Positions 8,574 through 17,046 of a DNA stretch of 64,000 nucleotides are shown here, in pieces. The notes below the pieces were generated by a model. The model was not told the origin of the DNA. It was given only the letters and a program-made list of their open reading frames with translations, and searched no databases. Position 1 is the stretch's first letter. Every line of letters starts with the position of its first letter. This DNA is from Denitromonas iodatirespirans. GTDB taxonomy: Bacteria; Pseudomonadota; Gammaproteobacteria; Burkholderiales; Rhodocyclaceae. The DNA lies in NCBI RefSeq assembly GCF_018524365.1, contig NZ_JAEKFT010000002.1, positions 186,001-250,000 on the forward strand, in the 5' to 3' direction. The translations under genes and the position numbers were made by a program.

Positions 8574-9563
8574 TCAGTCCCCGTCCGGGCCGAGCACGCC
8601 GGAGCCTTCGGCCGGCGAGTCGGCGGCCCGGCGCTGCGCGATTCGGGCGTTCGCCGCGTCCGCCGCCCGGTGCGCCGGGTCGAGGCCGAAACGGGCCATG
8701 ACTTCGGCGGGGAAGGCTTTGTCCGGCGCTGCCTCGTACCAGGCGGCGAGGTAGTCGGCGAAGGAGGTCGTGGCGCCGGCCGTGACCGGATTGAGGTAGG
8801 CGATGGCCTGCCAGTAGTCGGGATGTTGTTCGAACAGCGGGAGCAACTGGCTGGCCACGACCTCGTTCTTCTGCCGGAGGTAGGGATCGTCGCGCAGCGA
8901 CGCGGCATGCTCGGCATACCAGTCGCGCAGCGAGCGGTGGGTCAGCTGGCGGTGCGGCTCGCGCGCCAGGGCGTCGGCGTAGGCGGCAAAGGTGGCGCCG
9001 TAGCCGACCCAGTTGCGGGTGGGCGGCGAGGTTTCCCAGGTCGCGGCGAGCCGTTTCAGGGTGTAGAGCGCGGCGGTCTCGCACAGGGCTTCTTCAAACC
9101 ACTGGTGGGCATGTGCGCCGTCGGCGCCGACGCGCATGCCGCGATCGAAGTTCGATGCGACATGGCAGAGTTCGTGCGCGAACTGGTAGGCGTACTGAAA
9201 CCATCGCTCGTCACGCGCGGTGAGCTGGATCCGGTACTCGCCGTGGAGGCCGCGATCGTAGAGCACGCGGGGCGCGCCGCTGCGCGGAATGACGCGCACC
9301 GACAGGTCCTGGCGCAGGCCGACGCTGCGGTCGAGGAATTCGTGCGCCACCGATTCGAGCACCCGCTGCAGGTCGCGCCGGTCGACCTGCCCCCAATCGC
9401 CCGGCGCCACGTCGATCGACACCGTGTGGGCGTTCTTGCGCAGGGTGCCCAGCGGATCGAGCGGATCGAATCCGGCGTGGGCGAACTTCGGCATCGGCAT
9501 CGACGCCGCCAGCACCAGCAACATCCACTTGGCGCGGTGACGCGAGCCCCGGCGATGGGTCAT
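8574..9563 (-). CDS. Exported protein with gluzincin-like HExxH motif
   Basis: A 329-residue exported protein of unknown substrate. A signal peptide spans residues 1-30 (WMLLVLAASMPMPKFAHA). FAHELCHVASN (near 148-158) carries an HExxH zinc-binding motif, and HQWFEEALCETAALY about 20 residues later supplies a glutamate in the position of the third zinc ligand of gluzincin peptidases. This suggests a metallopeptidase-like fold in the periplasm, though activity is unproven and one spacer residue is Cys. ATG 9563, preceded by GGGAGCC, puts the signal peptide at the N-terminus; an in-frame start 30 codons upstream does not. No operon partner. Confidence 0.65.
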   Translation of the reverse strand: MTHRRGSRHRAKWMLLVLAASMPMPKFAHAGFDPLDPLGTLRKNAHTVSIDVAPGDWGQVDRRDLQRVLESVAHEFLDRSVGLRQDLSVRVIPRSGAPRVLYDRGLHGEYRIQLTARDERWFQYAYQFAHELCHVASNFDRGMRVGADGAHAHQWFEEALCETAALYTLKRLAATWETSPPTRNWVGYGATFAAYADALAREPHRQLTHRSLRDWYAEHAASLRDDPYLRQKNEVVASQLLPLFEQHPDYWQAIAYLNPVTAGATTSFADYLAAWYEAAPDKAFPAEVMARFGLDPAHRAADAANARIAQRRAADSPAEGSGVLGPDGD

Positions 9564-9742
9564 GACGGCTCCCGGGTGAGCGGCGCGGAAAACGCCGTCC
9601 CGGCGCACAGCGCTGCGACGGATTCCGGCCGGGCTTCGGTGCGCGACGCGCACCGGTTTCTTTTGGTGTAGTCCCCGCGCGGCACGGTCGCAAGCTCACG
9701 GCCGCGGTCGGGCGGTGATGCGACCCCGCCGGGCACGGTGGC

Positions 9743-10249
9743 TCAGGGCAGCACGAAGAGGCGGTAGCGGTGCGGCAGGCCGGGGCGCAGGGTGATGTCG
9801 CCGTCCGCGCTCTTGACGGCCAGCGCCGGGTCGCGGGTGAAGACTTGCACGGTGGCCGAGGGGCGGGCCAGCAGGCGGTCGGCATCGCAGCGGGCGACAC
9901 CGCCGGCGACCTGCACTGCAGCGCATTGGGCCAGCCAGGCTGGGCCTGCGATCTTGGCGACCGGCGCGGCCGGTGCGGGCGCAGGTGCCGGTGGCGGGGC
10001 GCTGGGGGCCGGCGGCGGGGCGACCGCCTTGCGGACGGGCTTCGGCGCCGGTCGCGCCGGTTCGGTGCGCGGTGTGTCGGGGGTGTCCGCATCGACCTCC
10101 GCGGCCGGTGCTGCGGGCGCCGGCAGCTTGGCCTTGACGGTGTCCACCGCGTTCTGGATCGAGGCGCAACCGCCCAGGCCCAGCGCGGCGAGCAGGGTCA
10201 GGATGAGGCGGATGCGCGGGGCGTCGGGGTGGTGGCGGCGAAGGGGCAT
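9743..10249 (-). CDS. Proline/alanine-rich lipoprotein
   Basis: A 168-residue predicted lipoprotein: a basic start, a hydrophobic stretch and the lipobox LGGC near residue 28. A long Pro/Ala/Lys-rich linker (about 45-98) would span part of the periplasm. The C-terminal ~65 residues (WLAQCAAVQVAGGVARCDADRLL onward) form a small domain with two cysteines and no family I recognise. The linker resembles those of envelope-tethered proteins. Function unknown. The upstream PLP enzyme gene is on the same strand 72 bp away. Confidence 0.6.
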   Translation of the reverse strand: MPLRRHHPDAPRIRLILTLLAALGLGGCASIQNAVDTVKAKLPAPAAPAAEVDADTPDTPRTEPARPAPKPVRKAVAPPPAPSAPPPAPAPAPAAPVAKIAGPAWLAQCAAVQVAGGVARCDADRLLARPSATVQVFTRDPALAVKSADGDITLRPGLPHRYRLFVLP

Positions 10250-10321
10250 GACAGCAATCTACGGCCGGTGGAATCGGGATTTTAGCGGTGGCTTGCCTTC
10301 CTTGGGGGCGGGCGGTGGCCG

Positions 10322-11377
10322 TCAGGTCAGCTCGCCGGTGGCCATGAAGTGCTCGAGCCGAGCCCGCCAGGGCGCCAGGTCCAGCCCCTGGCGGGCGATC
10401 CACTCGGGGTTGTAGTAGGTGTCGAGGTAGCGTTCGCCGCCATCGCACAGCATGGTGACGACGCTGCCGGTCTGGCCCTTGGCCTTCATGCGCGCGCACA
10501 ACTGGAAGGCGGCATACAGGTTGGTGCCGGTCGATCCGCCGGCCTTGCGCTGGAGCAGGGTCTCGAGCAGGTGGATGGCGGCCAGGCTGGCGGCGTCGGG
10601 CACCTTGATCATCAGGTCGATCACCGAGGGGATGAAGGAGGGCTCGACCCGCGGCCGGCCGATGCCTTCGATGCGCGAGCTGGCATCGAGCGTGGGCGAG
10701 GTGGCCGGGTCGAGGAAGTGGTCGTAGAACACCGAGTTTTCGGGGTCGGCCACGCACAGCCCGGTGGCGAAGCGCTTGTAGCGCAGGAAGCGGCCGATGG
10801 TGGCCGAGGTGCCGCCGGTGCCGGCGCTGACCACGACCCAGCGCGGAATCGGGTCGGGCTCGGCGGCCATCTGGGCAAAGATCGATTCGGCGATGTTGTT
10901 GTTGCCGCGCCAGTCGGTGACGCGCTCGGCATAGGTGAACTGGTCCATGTAGTGCCCGCCCTTGGCCGCCGCCAGCTGCGCCGCTTCGGCGTAGATGTCG
11001 CGGGTCGTGACCAGGTGGCACTGGCCGCCGTAGAAGCTGATCTGGTCGATCTTTTTCTGCGAGGTGGTGGCCGGCATCACCGCGATGAAGGGCAGGCCGA
11101 GCAGGCGCGCGAAATAAGCTTCGGACACCGCGGTGCTGCCCGAGGAGGCCTCGACGATGGGGGTGCCCTCGCGGATCCAGCCGTTGCACAGGCCGTAGAG
11201 AAACAGCGAGCGCGCCAGGCGGTGCTTGAGGCTGCCGGTGGGATGGGTCGATTCGTCCTTGAGATAGAGCTGGATGGGGGCGATGGCCGGCAGCGCCAGC
11301 GGGATCAGGTGGGTGTCGGCCGAGCGGTGGTAGTCGGCGTCGATCTTGCGCAGGGCGTCATGGATCCAGGCAGTCAT
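10322..11377 (-). CDS. PLP-dependent cysteine synthase-like enzyme (possible cysteine desulfhydrase)
   Basis: A fold-type II PLP enzyme of the cysteine synthase/cystathionine beta-synthase family, 351 residues. The PLP lysine is in [11 protein letters not shown] (near 50), a phosphate-binding SAGTGGT loop is near 190, and EASSGSTA is near 77. Canonical CysK has SxKDR around the lysine; here it is SLKHR, which fits the side branch that includes Cds1-type cysteine desulfhydrases, so assignment to cysteine breakdown rather than synthesis is plausible but inferred. ATG 11377 sits six bases after AAGG; the ATG at 11383 is too close to it. The DUF922 gene is 20 bp upstream. Confidence 0.75.
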   Translation of the reverse strand: MTAWIHDALRKIDADYHRSADTHLIPLALPAIAPIQLYLKDESTHPTGSLKHRLARSLFLYGLCNGWIREGTPIVEASSGSTAVSEAYFARLLGLPFIAVMPATTSQKKIDQISFYGGQCHLVTTRDIYAEAAQLAAAKGGHYMDQFTYAERVTDWRGNNNIAESIFAQMAAEPDPIPRWVVVSAGTGGTSATIGRFLRYKRFATGLCVADPENSVFYDHFLDPATSPTLDASSRIEGIGRPRVEPSFIPSVIDLMIKVPDAASLAAIHLLETLLQRKAGGSTGTNLYAAFQLCARMKAKGQTGSVVTMLCDGGERYLDTYYNPEWIARQGLDLAPWRARLEHFMATGELT

Positions 11378-11397
11378 GGGCATACCTTGTGGGTGGG

Positions 11398-11964
11398 TCA
11401 GTCGAGATGGGCGCCCTGGGTCCGGCCGTGGCCGGTGGTGGCGTCGTAGGTGCGCTCGCGGGCGCGGGTGTGGTCGAGGATCGCATGGCCGCGCCGGTTG
11501 GCGGTCTCGGACAGCGTGTCGCAGTCCGGCTGGGGCGGGACGGCCATCAGGGCCGCTTCGATCCGTTCGGCGGCCTGCACGGCCAGATCGGCATGGCCTT
11601 GTTCATGCACTTGCAGGGCGGTCAGGTAGTCGGCATAGCGCTGGCGCAGCTCGGCCCGGCGCGGCAGGCGGGTGGCCTGCGGAAAGGTGTAGGCGATGTC
11701 GACCTCGGTGCTCACCCGCTGCATGGCGCACTGGCCGCCCGCGCTGCGCCAGAAGGTGTGCCAGCGCACGGTCCAGCGGGTATCGCTGTGGAAGGTCCGG
11801 CCGCCTTCGCGCACCGTCGAGGCCGCGGACAATGCACGGCGCAGGTCCGGCGTGTCGGCCAGGTCGACCGGATAGCTCAGCTGCGTGATGCGCACCGTCG
11901 CCTGGGCGCCGGCCGGCAGGGCAAGCATCAGGCCCAGCATGGCTGCGATGCTGCGTGCGCTCAC
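11398..11964 (-). CDS. DUF922 exported protein with HEQGH motif
   Basis: A 188-residue exported protein with a signal peptide (1-22, GAQA-TV) and a DUF922-type domain. [12 protein letters not shown] near 138-149 carries HExxH, and DUF922 proteins are regarded as predicted zinc peptidases. RWTVRW and TVREGG-like strands precede it as in the family. Its ATG overlaps the stop of the upstream LysR gene by four bases (11961-11964), so the two are co-transcribed. Confidence 0.75.
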   Translation of the reverse strand: MSARSIAAMLGLMLALPAGAQATVRITQLSYPVDLADTPDLRRALSAASTVREGGRTFHSDTRWTVRWHTFWRSAGGQCAMQRVSTEVDIAYTFPQATRLPRRAELRQRYADYLTALQVHEQGHADLAVQAAERIEAALMAVPPQPDCDTLSETANRRGHAILDHTRARERTYDATTGHGRTQGAHLD

Positions 11965-12896
11965 GCCCGGCGCGCCTCGGGCAGGGTGTCGGTGACGGTG
12001 CTACGCGCCGCGGCGGCGCGCACCCACTGCGCGAACACCTCGACCTCGGGGCGCATCGGCCCCGGCGCCGGCACCAGCCAGATGCCGCGCCCGGTGATGG
12101 CGCGGTGGTTGATGCCGACCGGCACCAGCCGGCCTTCGCGCAGCAGCGGCGCCATCATCTCGAGCCGGCCGATGGCCAGGCCCTGACCGGCCAGCGCGGC
12201 CTGGATGAGCTGGTCGTAGTGGCTGAAGCGCAGGCAGCTGCGCGGCTGCACATCGGCCAGCCCCTCGGCGGCGAGCCAGGGCGTCCAGCTCAGCCAGCCG
12301 TTGCCGGCGCCGTCGAAGTCGAGCAGCACCTGCTCGGGCAGGGTGCTGGCGTCGAGCACCAAGTCGCTGCCGACCGACGGATGGGCCACCGGCAGCAGGG
12401 TGTCGCCGAACAGGCGCCAGCTGCCCTCGGGCGCGTCGCGGTCGGGGCAATAGCGCAGAGCCAGGTCGATGTCGTCATGCGCCAGGTCGATGATGCGGTT
12501 GGTGGTGGAGATGCGCACATCGATCTCGGGGTGGGCGGACTGGAAGTCGCGCAGCTGCGGCACCAGCCACAGCGCCGAGATGCCGACGCTGGCGGTGATG
12601 GTCACGGTCGGGCGCACCGGCATCTTGAGGCGCGCGGCCAGCCGGCCGTATTCGTTGAGCCAGCCCTCGGCGGCGGCGGCCAGGCGGGTGCCGGCCTCGG
12701 TCAGGCTCAGGCTGCGCGTGGCGCGTACGAAGAGCTTGACGCCGAGGGCCTGCTCCAGGGTCTGCACCTGGCGCGAGATGGCCGACTGGCTCAGGCACAG
12801 CTCCTCGCCCGCCAGGGTGAAGGACAAATGCCGCGCGGCCGCCACGAAGGCGCGCAGCGGATCGAGCGGGGGCAGGCGGAGCAGCGGACTATCCAT
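11961..12896 (-). CDS. LysR-family regulator, GcvA-like
   Basis: A 311-residue LysR regulator. The helix-turn-helix covers about residues 12-70 (LSFTLAGEELCLSQSAISRQVQTLE), followed by the effector-binding domain (TITASVGISALWLVPQL onward). The PLDPLRAFVAAARHLSFT start and the LVP.L..F pattern are typical of the GcvA branch. ATG 12896 is chosen because the family motif starts about 10 residues later; the longer start at 12968 would overlap the divergent promoter. It is divergent to the DUF2917 gene, a pairing common in betaproteobacteria, and overlaps the DUF922 gene downstream. Confidence 0.85.
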   Translation of the reverse strand: MDSPLLRLPPLDPLRAFVAAARHLSFTLAGEELCLSQSAISRQVQTLEQALGVKLFVRATRSLSLTEAGTRLAAAAEGWLNEYGRLAARLKMPVRPTVTITASVGISALWLVPQLRDFQSAHPEIDVRISTTNRIIDLAHDDIDLALRYCPDRDAPEGSWRLFGDTLLPVAHPSVGSDLVLDASTLPEQVLLDFDGAGNGWLSWTPWLAAEGLADVQPRSCLRFSHYDQLIQAALAGQGLAIGRLEMMAPLLREGRLVPVGINHRAITGRGIWLVPAPGPMRPEVEVFAQWVRAAAARSTVTDTLPEARRA

Positions 12897-12903
12897 GCGA
12901 TTT

Positions 12904-12917
12904 TTGCATCCATGCAA
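12904..12917. promoter_or_regulatory. Palindrome between lysR and the DUF2917 gene
   Basis: A perfect 6-bp inverted repeat TTGCAT-CC-ATGCAA lies just upstream of the lysR ATG, in the shared divergent promoter region. It is a candidate operator for the LysR protein or another repressor. It does not have the usual T-N11-A spacing, so the regulator is uncertain. Confidence 0.45.
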
Positions 12918-13012
12918 TGCAAATTGACCGTTTGTCGACAGCCTAGACGCTGACGATACTTCGATCAACCCGCCGTCGATGGAGACGGCCGGGGGTTCAG
13001 GAGGACCTCATC

Positions 13013-13363
13013 ATGGCTGACATAATCGCATCCGAATCGATCACGCTGACGCCGCGCACCACCTTGGTGCTGGCCCAGATGGCCCATGCCGAAATCCGTA
13101 GTCGCCGCGGCAGCGTGTGGATCACCCAATACGGCGATCCGCGCGACCTGGTGCTCGCGCCGGGCGAATCGGTGGTGCTCAAGCTGCCGACCGCCACGGT
13201 GATGACCGCCAGCGACGGCGCCGAGGTGTTGATCACCCGTCGGGCGACGGCACCGGCCAGAGCGTCGATCGGCCGCTGGCTGGCCGGGTTGTTCGATCCG
13301 CGCTGGAGCAGCCGTGCCAGCTGCGCGCTGCGTCGCCCCGGGCGGCAGCTGCGTCATGGCTGA
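13013..13363 (+). CDS. DUF2917 protein
   Basis: A 116-residue cytosolic protein with the DUF2917 pattern: LTPRTTLVLAQM, then RRGSVWITQYGDPRDLVLAPGESVVL (residues ~28-55), a small beta-rich domain of unknown function. The C-terminal 25 residues are Arg-rich and outside the domain. AGGAGG upstream of ATG 13013 is a strong ribosome binding site. It is divergent to the GcvA-like LysR gene, which probably controls it. Confidence 0.8.
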   Translation: MADIIASESITLTPRTTLVLAQMAHAEIRSRRGSVWITQYGDPRDLVLAPGESVVLKLPTATVMTASDGAEVLITRRATAPARASIGRWLAGLFDPRWSSRASCALRRPGRQLRHG

Positions 13364-13410
13364 GCGGCCGCACAGGCCTGTGCCATACTGAACCGGACGG
13401 AGGGCAAAGC

Positions 13411-14298
13411 ATGTTCGGACCGGCATTCGAGGCGCGCACCGTGGACACCACCGGGGCGCGCATCCATTTCACACACGGCGGCGAAGGGCCGCCGTTGTTG
13501 CTGCTGCACGGCTACCCGCAAACCCATGCGATGTGGCATGCGGTGGCGCCTGCGCTGGCGGCGGACTTCCACGTGATCTGCCCCGACCTGCGCGGCTATG
13601 GCGACAGCAGCAAGCCGGCCGGCGGGCCCGATCATGCCAACTATGCCAAGCGCGCGATGGCGCAGGACATGGTCGAGCTGATGGCGGCGCTGGGCCACAC
13701 CCGCTTCGACATGGCCGGCCATGACCGCGGCGCGCGCGTTACCCATCGCCTGGCGCTCGACCACCCGCAGGCGGTGCGCCGGGCCTGCGTGATGGACATC
13801 GCGCCGACACACTACATGTTCGGCCACACCGACCAGGCCTTCGCCACCGGCTACTACCACTGGTTCTTCCTGATCCAGCCCGACGGCCTGCCCGAACGCA
13901 TGATCGGTGCCGATCCCGACTACTACCTGCACGAAAAGCTGCACCGCTGGGCCGCGCCCGGCGCCCGCTTCGATGCGGCCGCACTGGCCGAGTACCGGCG
14001 CTGCTTCGCCTGGCCCGAGACCATCCATGCCAGCTGCGAGGACTACCGTGCCGCCGCCGGCATCGATCTGGCGCATGACGCGGCCGACCGCGCGCGGCGC
14101 ATCGCGTGCCCGCTGCTGGTGCTGTGGGGTGACCAGGGCTTTGTCCAGCGCAGCTACGATGTGCTGGCGGTGTGGCGTGAATACGCCCGTGATGTGCGCG
14201 GCCATGCCGTGCACAGCGGCCACTTTCTGCCCGAGGAGGCGCCCGGCGAGGTGATTGCCGCGCTGCGCGACTTCTTCAAGGAGCCCGACAGCCGATGA
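13411..14298 (+). CDS. Alpha/beta hydrolase, haloacetate (fluoroacetate) dehalogenase-like
   Basis: A 295-residue alpha/beta hydrolase. LLLLHGYPQTHAMW is the oxyanion-hole strand; MAGHDRGARVTHRLALDHP carries the nucleophile Asp with the following Arg and a second Arg three residues on, as in fluoroacetate dehalogenases; YYHWFFLIQPDGLPERMIGADPD matches the cap segment with the halide-binding His-Trp pair; and SGHFLPEE provides the catalytic His. These features support hydrolysis of 2-haloacids, though related epoxide hydrolases share much of this. The next gene overlaps the stop codon by four bases, so they form an operon. Confidence 0.8.
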   Translation: MFGPAFEARTVDTTGARIHFTHGGEGPPLLLLHGYPQTHAMWHAVAPALAADFHVICPDLRGYGDSSKPAGGPDHANYAKRAMAQDMVELMAALGHTRFDMAGHDRGARVTHRLALDHPQAVRRACVMDIAPTHYMFGHTDQAFATGYYHWFFLIQPDGLPERMIGADPDYYLHEKLHRWAAPGARFDAAALAEYRRCFAWPETIHASCEDYRAAAGIDLAHDAADRARRIACPLLVLWGDQGFVQRSYDVLAVWREYARDVRGHAVHSGHFLPEEAPGEVIAALRDFFKEPDSR

Positions 14299-14900
14299 GC
14301 AGCCCGCAACCCGTCGAGGTCTGGTTCGAGTTCGCCAGCTCCTATTCCTACCTGGCGGTGATGCGCGTCGAGGCCGCCGCGCGCGCCGCCGGGGTGCCGC
14401 TGCAGTGGCGCCCCTTCCTGCTCGGCCCGGTGTTCCTCAGCCTGGGCTGGAACGACTCACCCTTCAACATCTACCCGCCCAAGGGGCGCTACATGTGGCG
14501 CGACATGGCGCGCCTGGCGGCCAAGTACGACATCCCCTTCCGCCTGCCCAGCCAGTTCCCGCGCAACGCCCTGCTGGCAGCGCAGGTCGCCTGCCTGGGC
14601 CAGACCCAGCCGTGGATCGCCGCCTTCGCCCGCGCCGCGATGCGGGCCAACTTCGGCGAGGACCGCGACATCGGCCAGCCCGAGGTGATCGCCGACATCC
14701 TCACCGCGCTCGCGCTGCCGGCCGACACCCTGATCGCCGAGGCGCAGGCCGACGACAACGCGCAGGCGCTGCAGCGACAGACCGAACAGGCCACCGCGCT
14801 CGGCATCTTCGGCGCGCCCACCTTCCTGGTCGGCGGCGAGATGTTCTGGGGCAACGACCGGCTCGAAGACACCCTGGCCTGGGCATGCCGCCCGGCGTGA
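14295..14900 (+). CDS. DsbA-family 2-hydroxychromene-2-carboxylate isomerase-like protein
   Basis: A 201-residue thioredoxin-fold protein of the NahD/kappa-GST type. VWFEFASSYSYLAVMRVE at the start replaces the CxxC of DsbA with the Ser used in this branch, and LGIFGAPTFLVGGEMFWGNDRL near the C-terminus is characteristic. Such enzymes use glutathione to isomerise ring-cleavage products of aromatic degradation. It overlaps the dehalogenase-like gene by ATGA. Both genes together suggest a small catabolic or detoxification unit; the substrate is unknown. Glutathione synthesis genes follow 600 bp later but are a separate unit. Confidence 0.82.
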   Translation: MSSPQPVEVWFEFASSYSYLAVMRVEAAARAAGVPLQWRPFLLGPVFLSLGWNDSPFNIYPPKGRYMWRDMARLAAKYDIPFRLPSQFPRNALLAAQVACLGQTQPWIAAFARAAMRANFGEDRDIGQPEVIADILTALALPADTLIAEAQADDNAQALQRQTEQATALGIFGAPTFLVGGEMFWGNDRLEDTLAWACRPA

Positions 14901-14912
14901 GCCATGCCGGGT

Positions 14913-15263
14913 TCAGGCGCCCTTGCTGCGGAACATGAAATACACCGCGCCCAGCAGGCACAGGCCGGCCCACAGGTAGTCCTGCTTGAGCGGCTCCTTG
15001 AGATAGAACACCGAAAAGGGCACGAACACCGACAGCGTGATCACCTCCTGGACGATCTTCAGCTGACCGACGCTCATCACCGTGTAGCCGGCCCGGTTGG
15101 CGGGCACCTGCAGCAGGTATTCGAACAGCGCGATGCCCCAGCTCACCAGCGCCGCGATCAGCCAGGGCTTGCCGTTGAGTTCCTTGAGGTGGGCATACCA
15201 GGCGAAGGTCATGAAGACATTGCTGCACAGGAGCAGACCGATGCTGGTGACGACGGGGTTCAT
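14913..15263 (-). CDS. DUF486 (DMT-family) small membrane protein
   Basis: A 116-residue protein with four hydrophobic segments, matching DUF486: TFAWYAHLKEL, SWGIALFEYLLQVPANR and QLKIVQEVITLSVFVPFSVFYL are family signatures. DUF486 proteins resemble half of a drug/metabolite transporter and probably dimerise; the substrate is unknown. ATG 15263 is chosen since the conserved first helix starts immediately; the upstream in-frame start adds a basic low-complexity tail. Convergent with the isomerase gene. Confidence 0.82.
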   Translation of the reverse strand: MNPVVTSIGLLLCSNVFMTFAWYAHLKELNGKPWLIAALVSWGIALFEYLLQVPANRAGYTVMSVGQLKIVQEVITLSVFVPFSVFYLKEPLKQDYLWAGLCLLGAVYFMFRSKGA

Positions 15264-15493
15264 GAGCTCACGAAATCGCGCGAATGCCGGGGGCGGGCGC
15301 CGATTATGCGCCTGACCGGGGCGGCCGTGGCGGACGTCGCGCGCCACCACGCGCCAGTGTCAGGGCGCGGGGTGTCGAGGCGTCCAATGTGGGTTCGGTG
15401 TGCCCGCGGCGGTCTCTTCGGCCTTGGGTGTAAGATGCGCCGAAAACCCATTTGAAGCCGCCCGCCACGCGCGGGCGTACGGAGTAGAACAGT

Positions 15494-16792
15494 ATGGTCC
15501 CTCATCTGACCACCGCCCTCACCGGCCCGCTGCTGGAACTGGAGCGGCAGTTTCTCGACAACCAGACCAAGATCGAACAGTGGTTCCGCAGCCAGTGGCT
15601 GGAGACCACGCCGCTGTTCTATGGCTCGACCGACCTGCGCAATTCCGGCTTCAAGCTGGCGCCGGTGGATCTGAACCTGTTTCCCGGCGGCTTCAACAAC
15701 CTCAACGACGTGTTCCTGCCGCTGTGCGTGCAGGCGGCGCAGGCAGCCATCGAGCGCATCTGCCCGGATGCGCGCAACGTGCTCTTGATCCCCGAGAACC
15801 ACACCCGCAACCAGTTCTACCTGCAGAACGTGGCCAAGCTGGTGAGCATCCTGCGCCTCACCGGGCTCAACGTGCGCATCGGCTCCCTGCTGCCCGAGAT
15901 CACCGAGCCGACCGTGCTTGAGCTGGCCAACGGCGCCACGCTCACGCTGGAGCCGCTCGAGCGGCGCGGCACCCGCCTCGGCGTGAAGAACTTCGACCCC
16001 TGCGCGGTGCTGCTCAACAACGATCTGTCGGCCGGTATCCCGGCCCCCTTGCAGGGGCTGGAGGGCCAGTGGCTGATCCCGCCGCTGCATGCCGGCTGGC
16101 ACACCCGCCGCAAGTCCAACCATGCGCGTGCCTACGACCGCGTGGCCAAGGACTTCGCCGCGCACATCGGCATCGACGCGTGGCGCATCAACCCCGAGTT
16201 CGGCGTGTGCGGCCAGATCGACTTCAAGGAGCGCACCGGCGAGGAATGCCTGGCCGCTCAGGTCGATTCGCTGCTGACACGCATCCGCAGCAAATACCAG
16301 GAATACGGCGTCACCGACGAGCCCTTCGTGGTGGTCAAGGCCGACGCCGGCACCTACGGCATGGGCATCATGATGGTCAAGGATGCGGCCGAGGTGAAAG
16401 GCCTCAACCGCAAGCAGCGCAACAAGATGAGTGTCATCAAGGAAGGCCTGCAGGTGCACGAGGTGATCATCCAGGAAGGCGTGCACACCTTCGAGACCGT
16501 GGATGACGCCGTCGCCGAACCGGTGGTGTACATGATGGATCACTACGTGGTGGGCGGCTTCTACCGGGTGCACACCGAGCGCGGCCGCAACGAAAACCTG
16601 AATGCGCCGGGCGCCCACTTCAAGCCGCTGGCCTTCGAGACCTGCTGCACCCTGCCCGACACCCGGCAGGGGCCGGACGCGCCGCCCAACCGCTTCTACG
16701 CCTATGGCGTGGTGGCGCGACTGGCGCTGCTGGCGGCGGCGGTCGAGATCGAGGAAACCGCCCCGGCGGTGCTGGAAGTCGCCGCGGCATGA
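15494..16792 (+). CDS. gshA: Glutamate-cysteine ligase (TIGR02049 type)
   Basis: ATP-dependent ligase for the first step of glutathione synthesis. The 432-residue protein belongs to the GshA type first noted in Acidithiobacillus ferrooxidans and common in Rhodocyclales and Burkholderiales, unrelated in length and motifs to E. coli GshA. Visible family features are FYGSTDLRNSGFKLAPVDLNLFPGGFNNL (41-69 region), LLIPENHTRNQFY and VKADAGTYGMGIMMV. It begins an operon with a small membrane protein and gshB, each overlapping the next by four bases. TAAGAT at 15431-15436 may be its -10 box. Confidence 0.93.
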   Translation: MVPHLTTALTGPLLELERQFLDNQTKIEQWFRSQWLETTPLFYGSTDLRNSGFKLAPVDLNLFPGGFNNLNDVFLPLCVQAAQAAIERICPDARNVLLIPENHTRNQFYLQNVAKLVSILRLTGLNVRIGSLLPEITEPTVLELANGATLTLEPLERRGTRLGVKNFDPCAVLLNNDLSAGIPAPLQGLEGQWLIPPLHAGWHTRRKSNHARAYDRVAKDFAAHIGIDAWRINPEFGVCGQIDFKERTGEECLAAQVDSLLTRIRSKYQEYGVTDEPFVVVKADAGTYGMGIMMVKDAAEVKGLNRKQRNKMSVIKEGLQVHEVIIQEGVHTFETVDDAVAEPVVYMMDHYVVGGFYRVHTERGRNENLNAPGAHFKPLAFETCCTLPDTRQGPDAPPNRFYAYGVVARLALLAAAVEIEETAPAVLEVAAA

Positions 16793-17046
16793 GGCGTGTC
16801 CCGGCACCGGTCGCCGGCCTGATCGCCGCGATCGGCGGGGCGGTGACCGGGGTGGTGCTGCTGATCGGCGTGCTGTCGATCACCTCGGCCACCACCGAGC
16901 AGCACATGCTCTCGGTGGCCAGCGCCATCGTGGTGTTGCCGGTCGGGCTGATCATCCTGGCCGCCAGTGTGTATGTGGCGCGGCGGGTGTATCACACCGT
17001 CCGCCCGCCGCTTTTCGAAGACCCCCCCGACGACGGAAACGCATGA
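16789..17046 (+). CDS. Small two-helix membrane protein between gshA and gshB
   Basis: An 85-residue protein with two transmembrane helices (residues ~8-31 and ~42-65) joined by a short loop and ending in an acidic tail (FEDPPDDGNA). No family recognised. It starts inside the gshA stop (ATGA) and ends inside the gshB start (ATGA), so translation of all three genes is coupled. The conserved position between two glutathione genes suggests a related role, but nothing in the sequence proves it. Confidence 0.7.
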   Translation: MRRVPAPVAGLIAAIGGAVTGVVLLIGVLSITSATTEQHMLSVASAIVVLPVGLIILAASVYVARRVYHTVRPPLFEDPPDDGNA

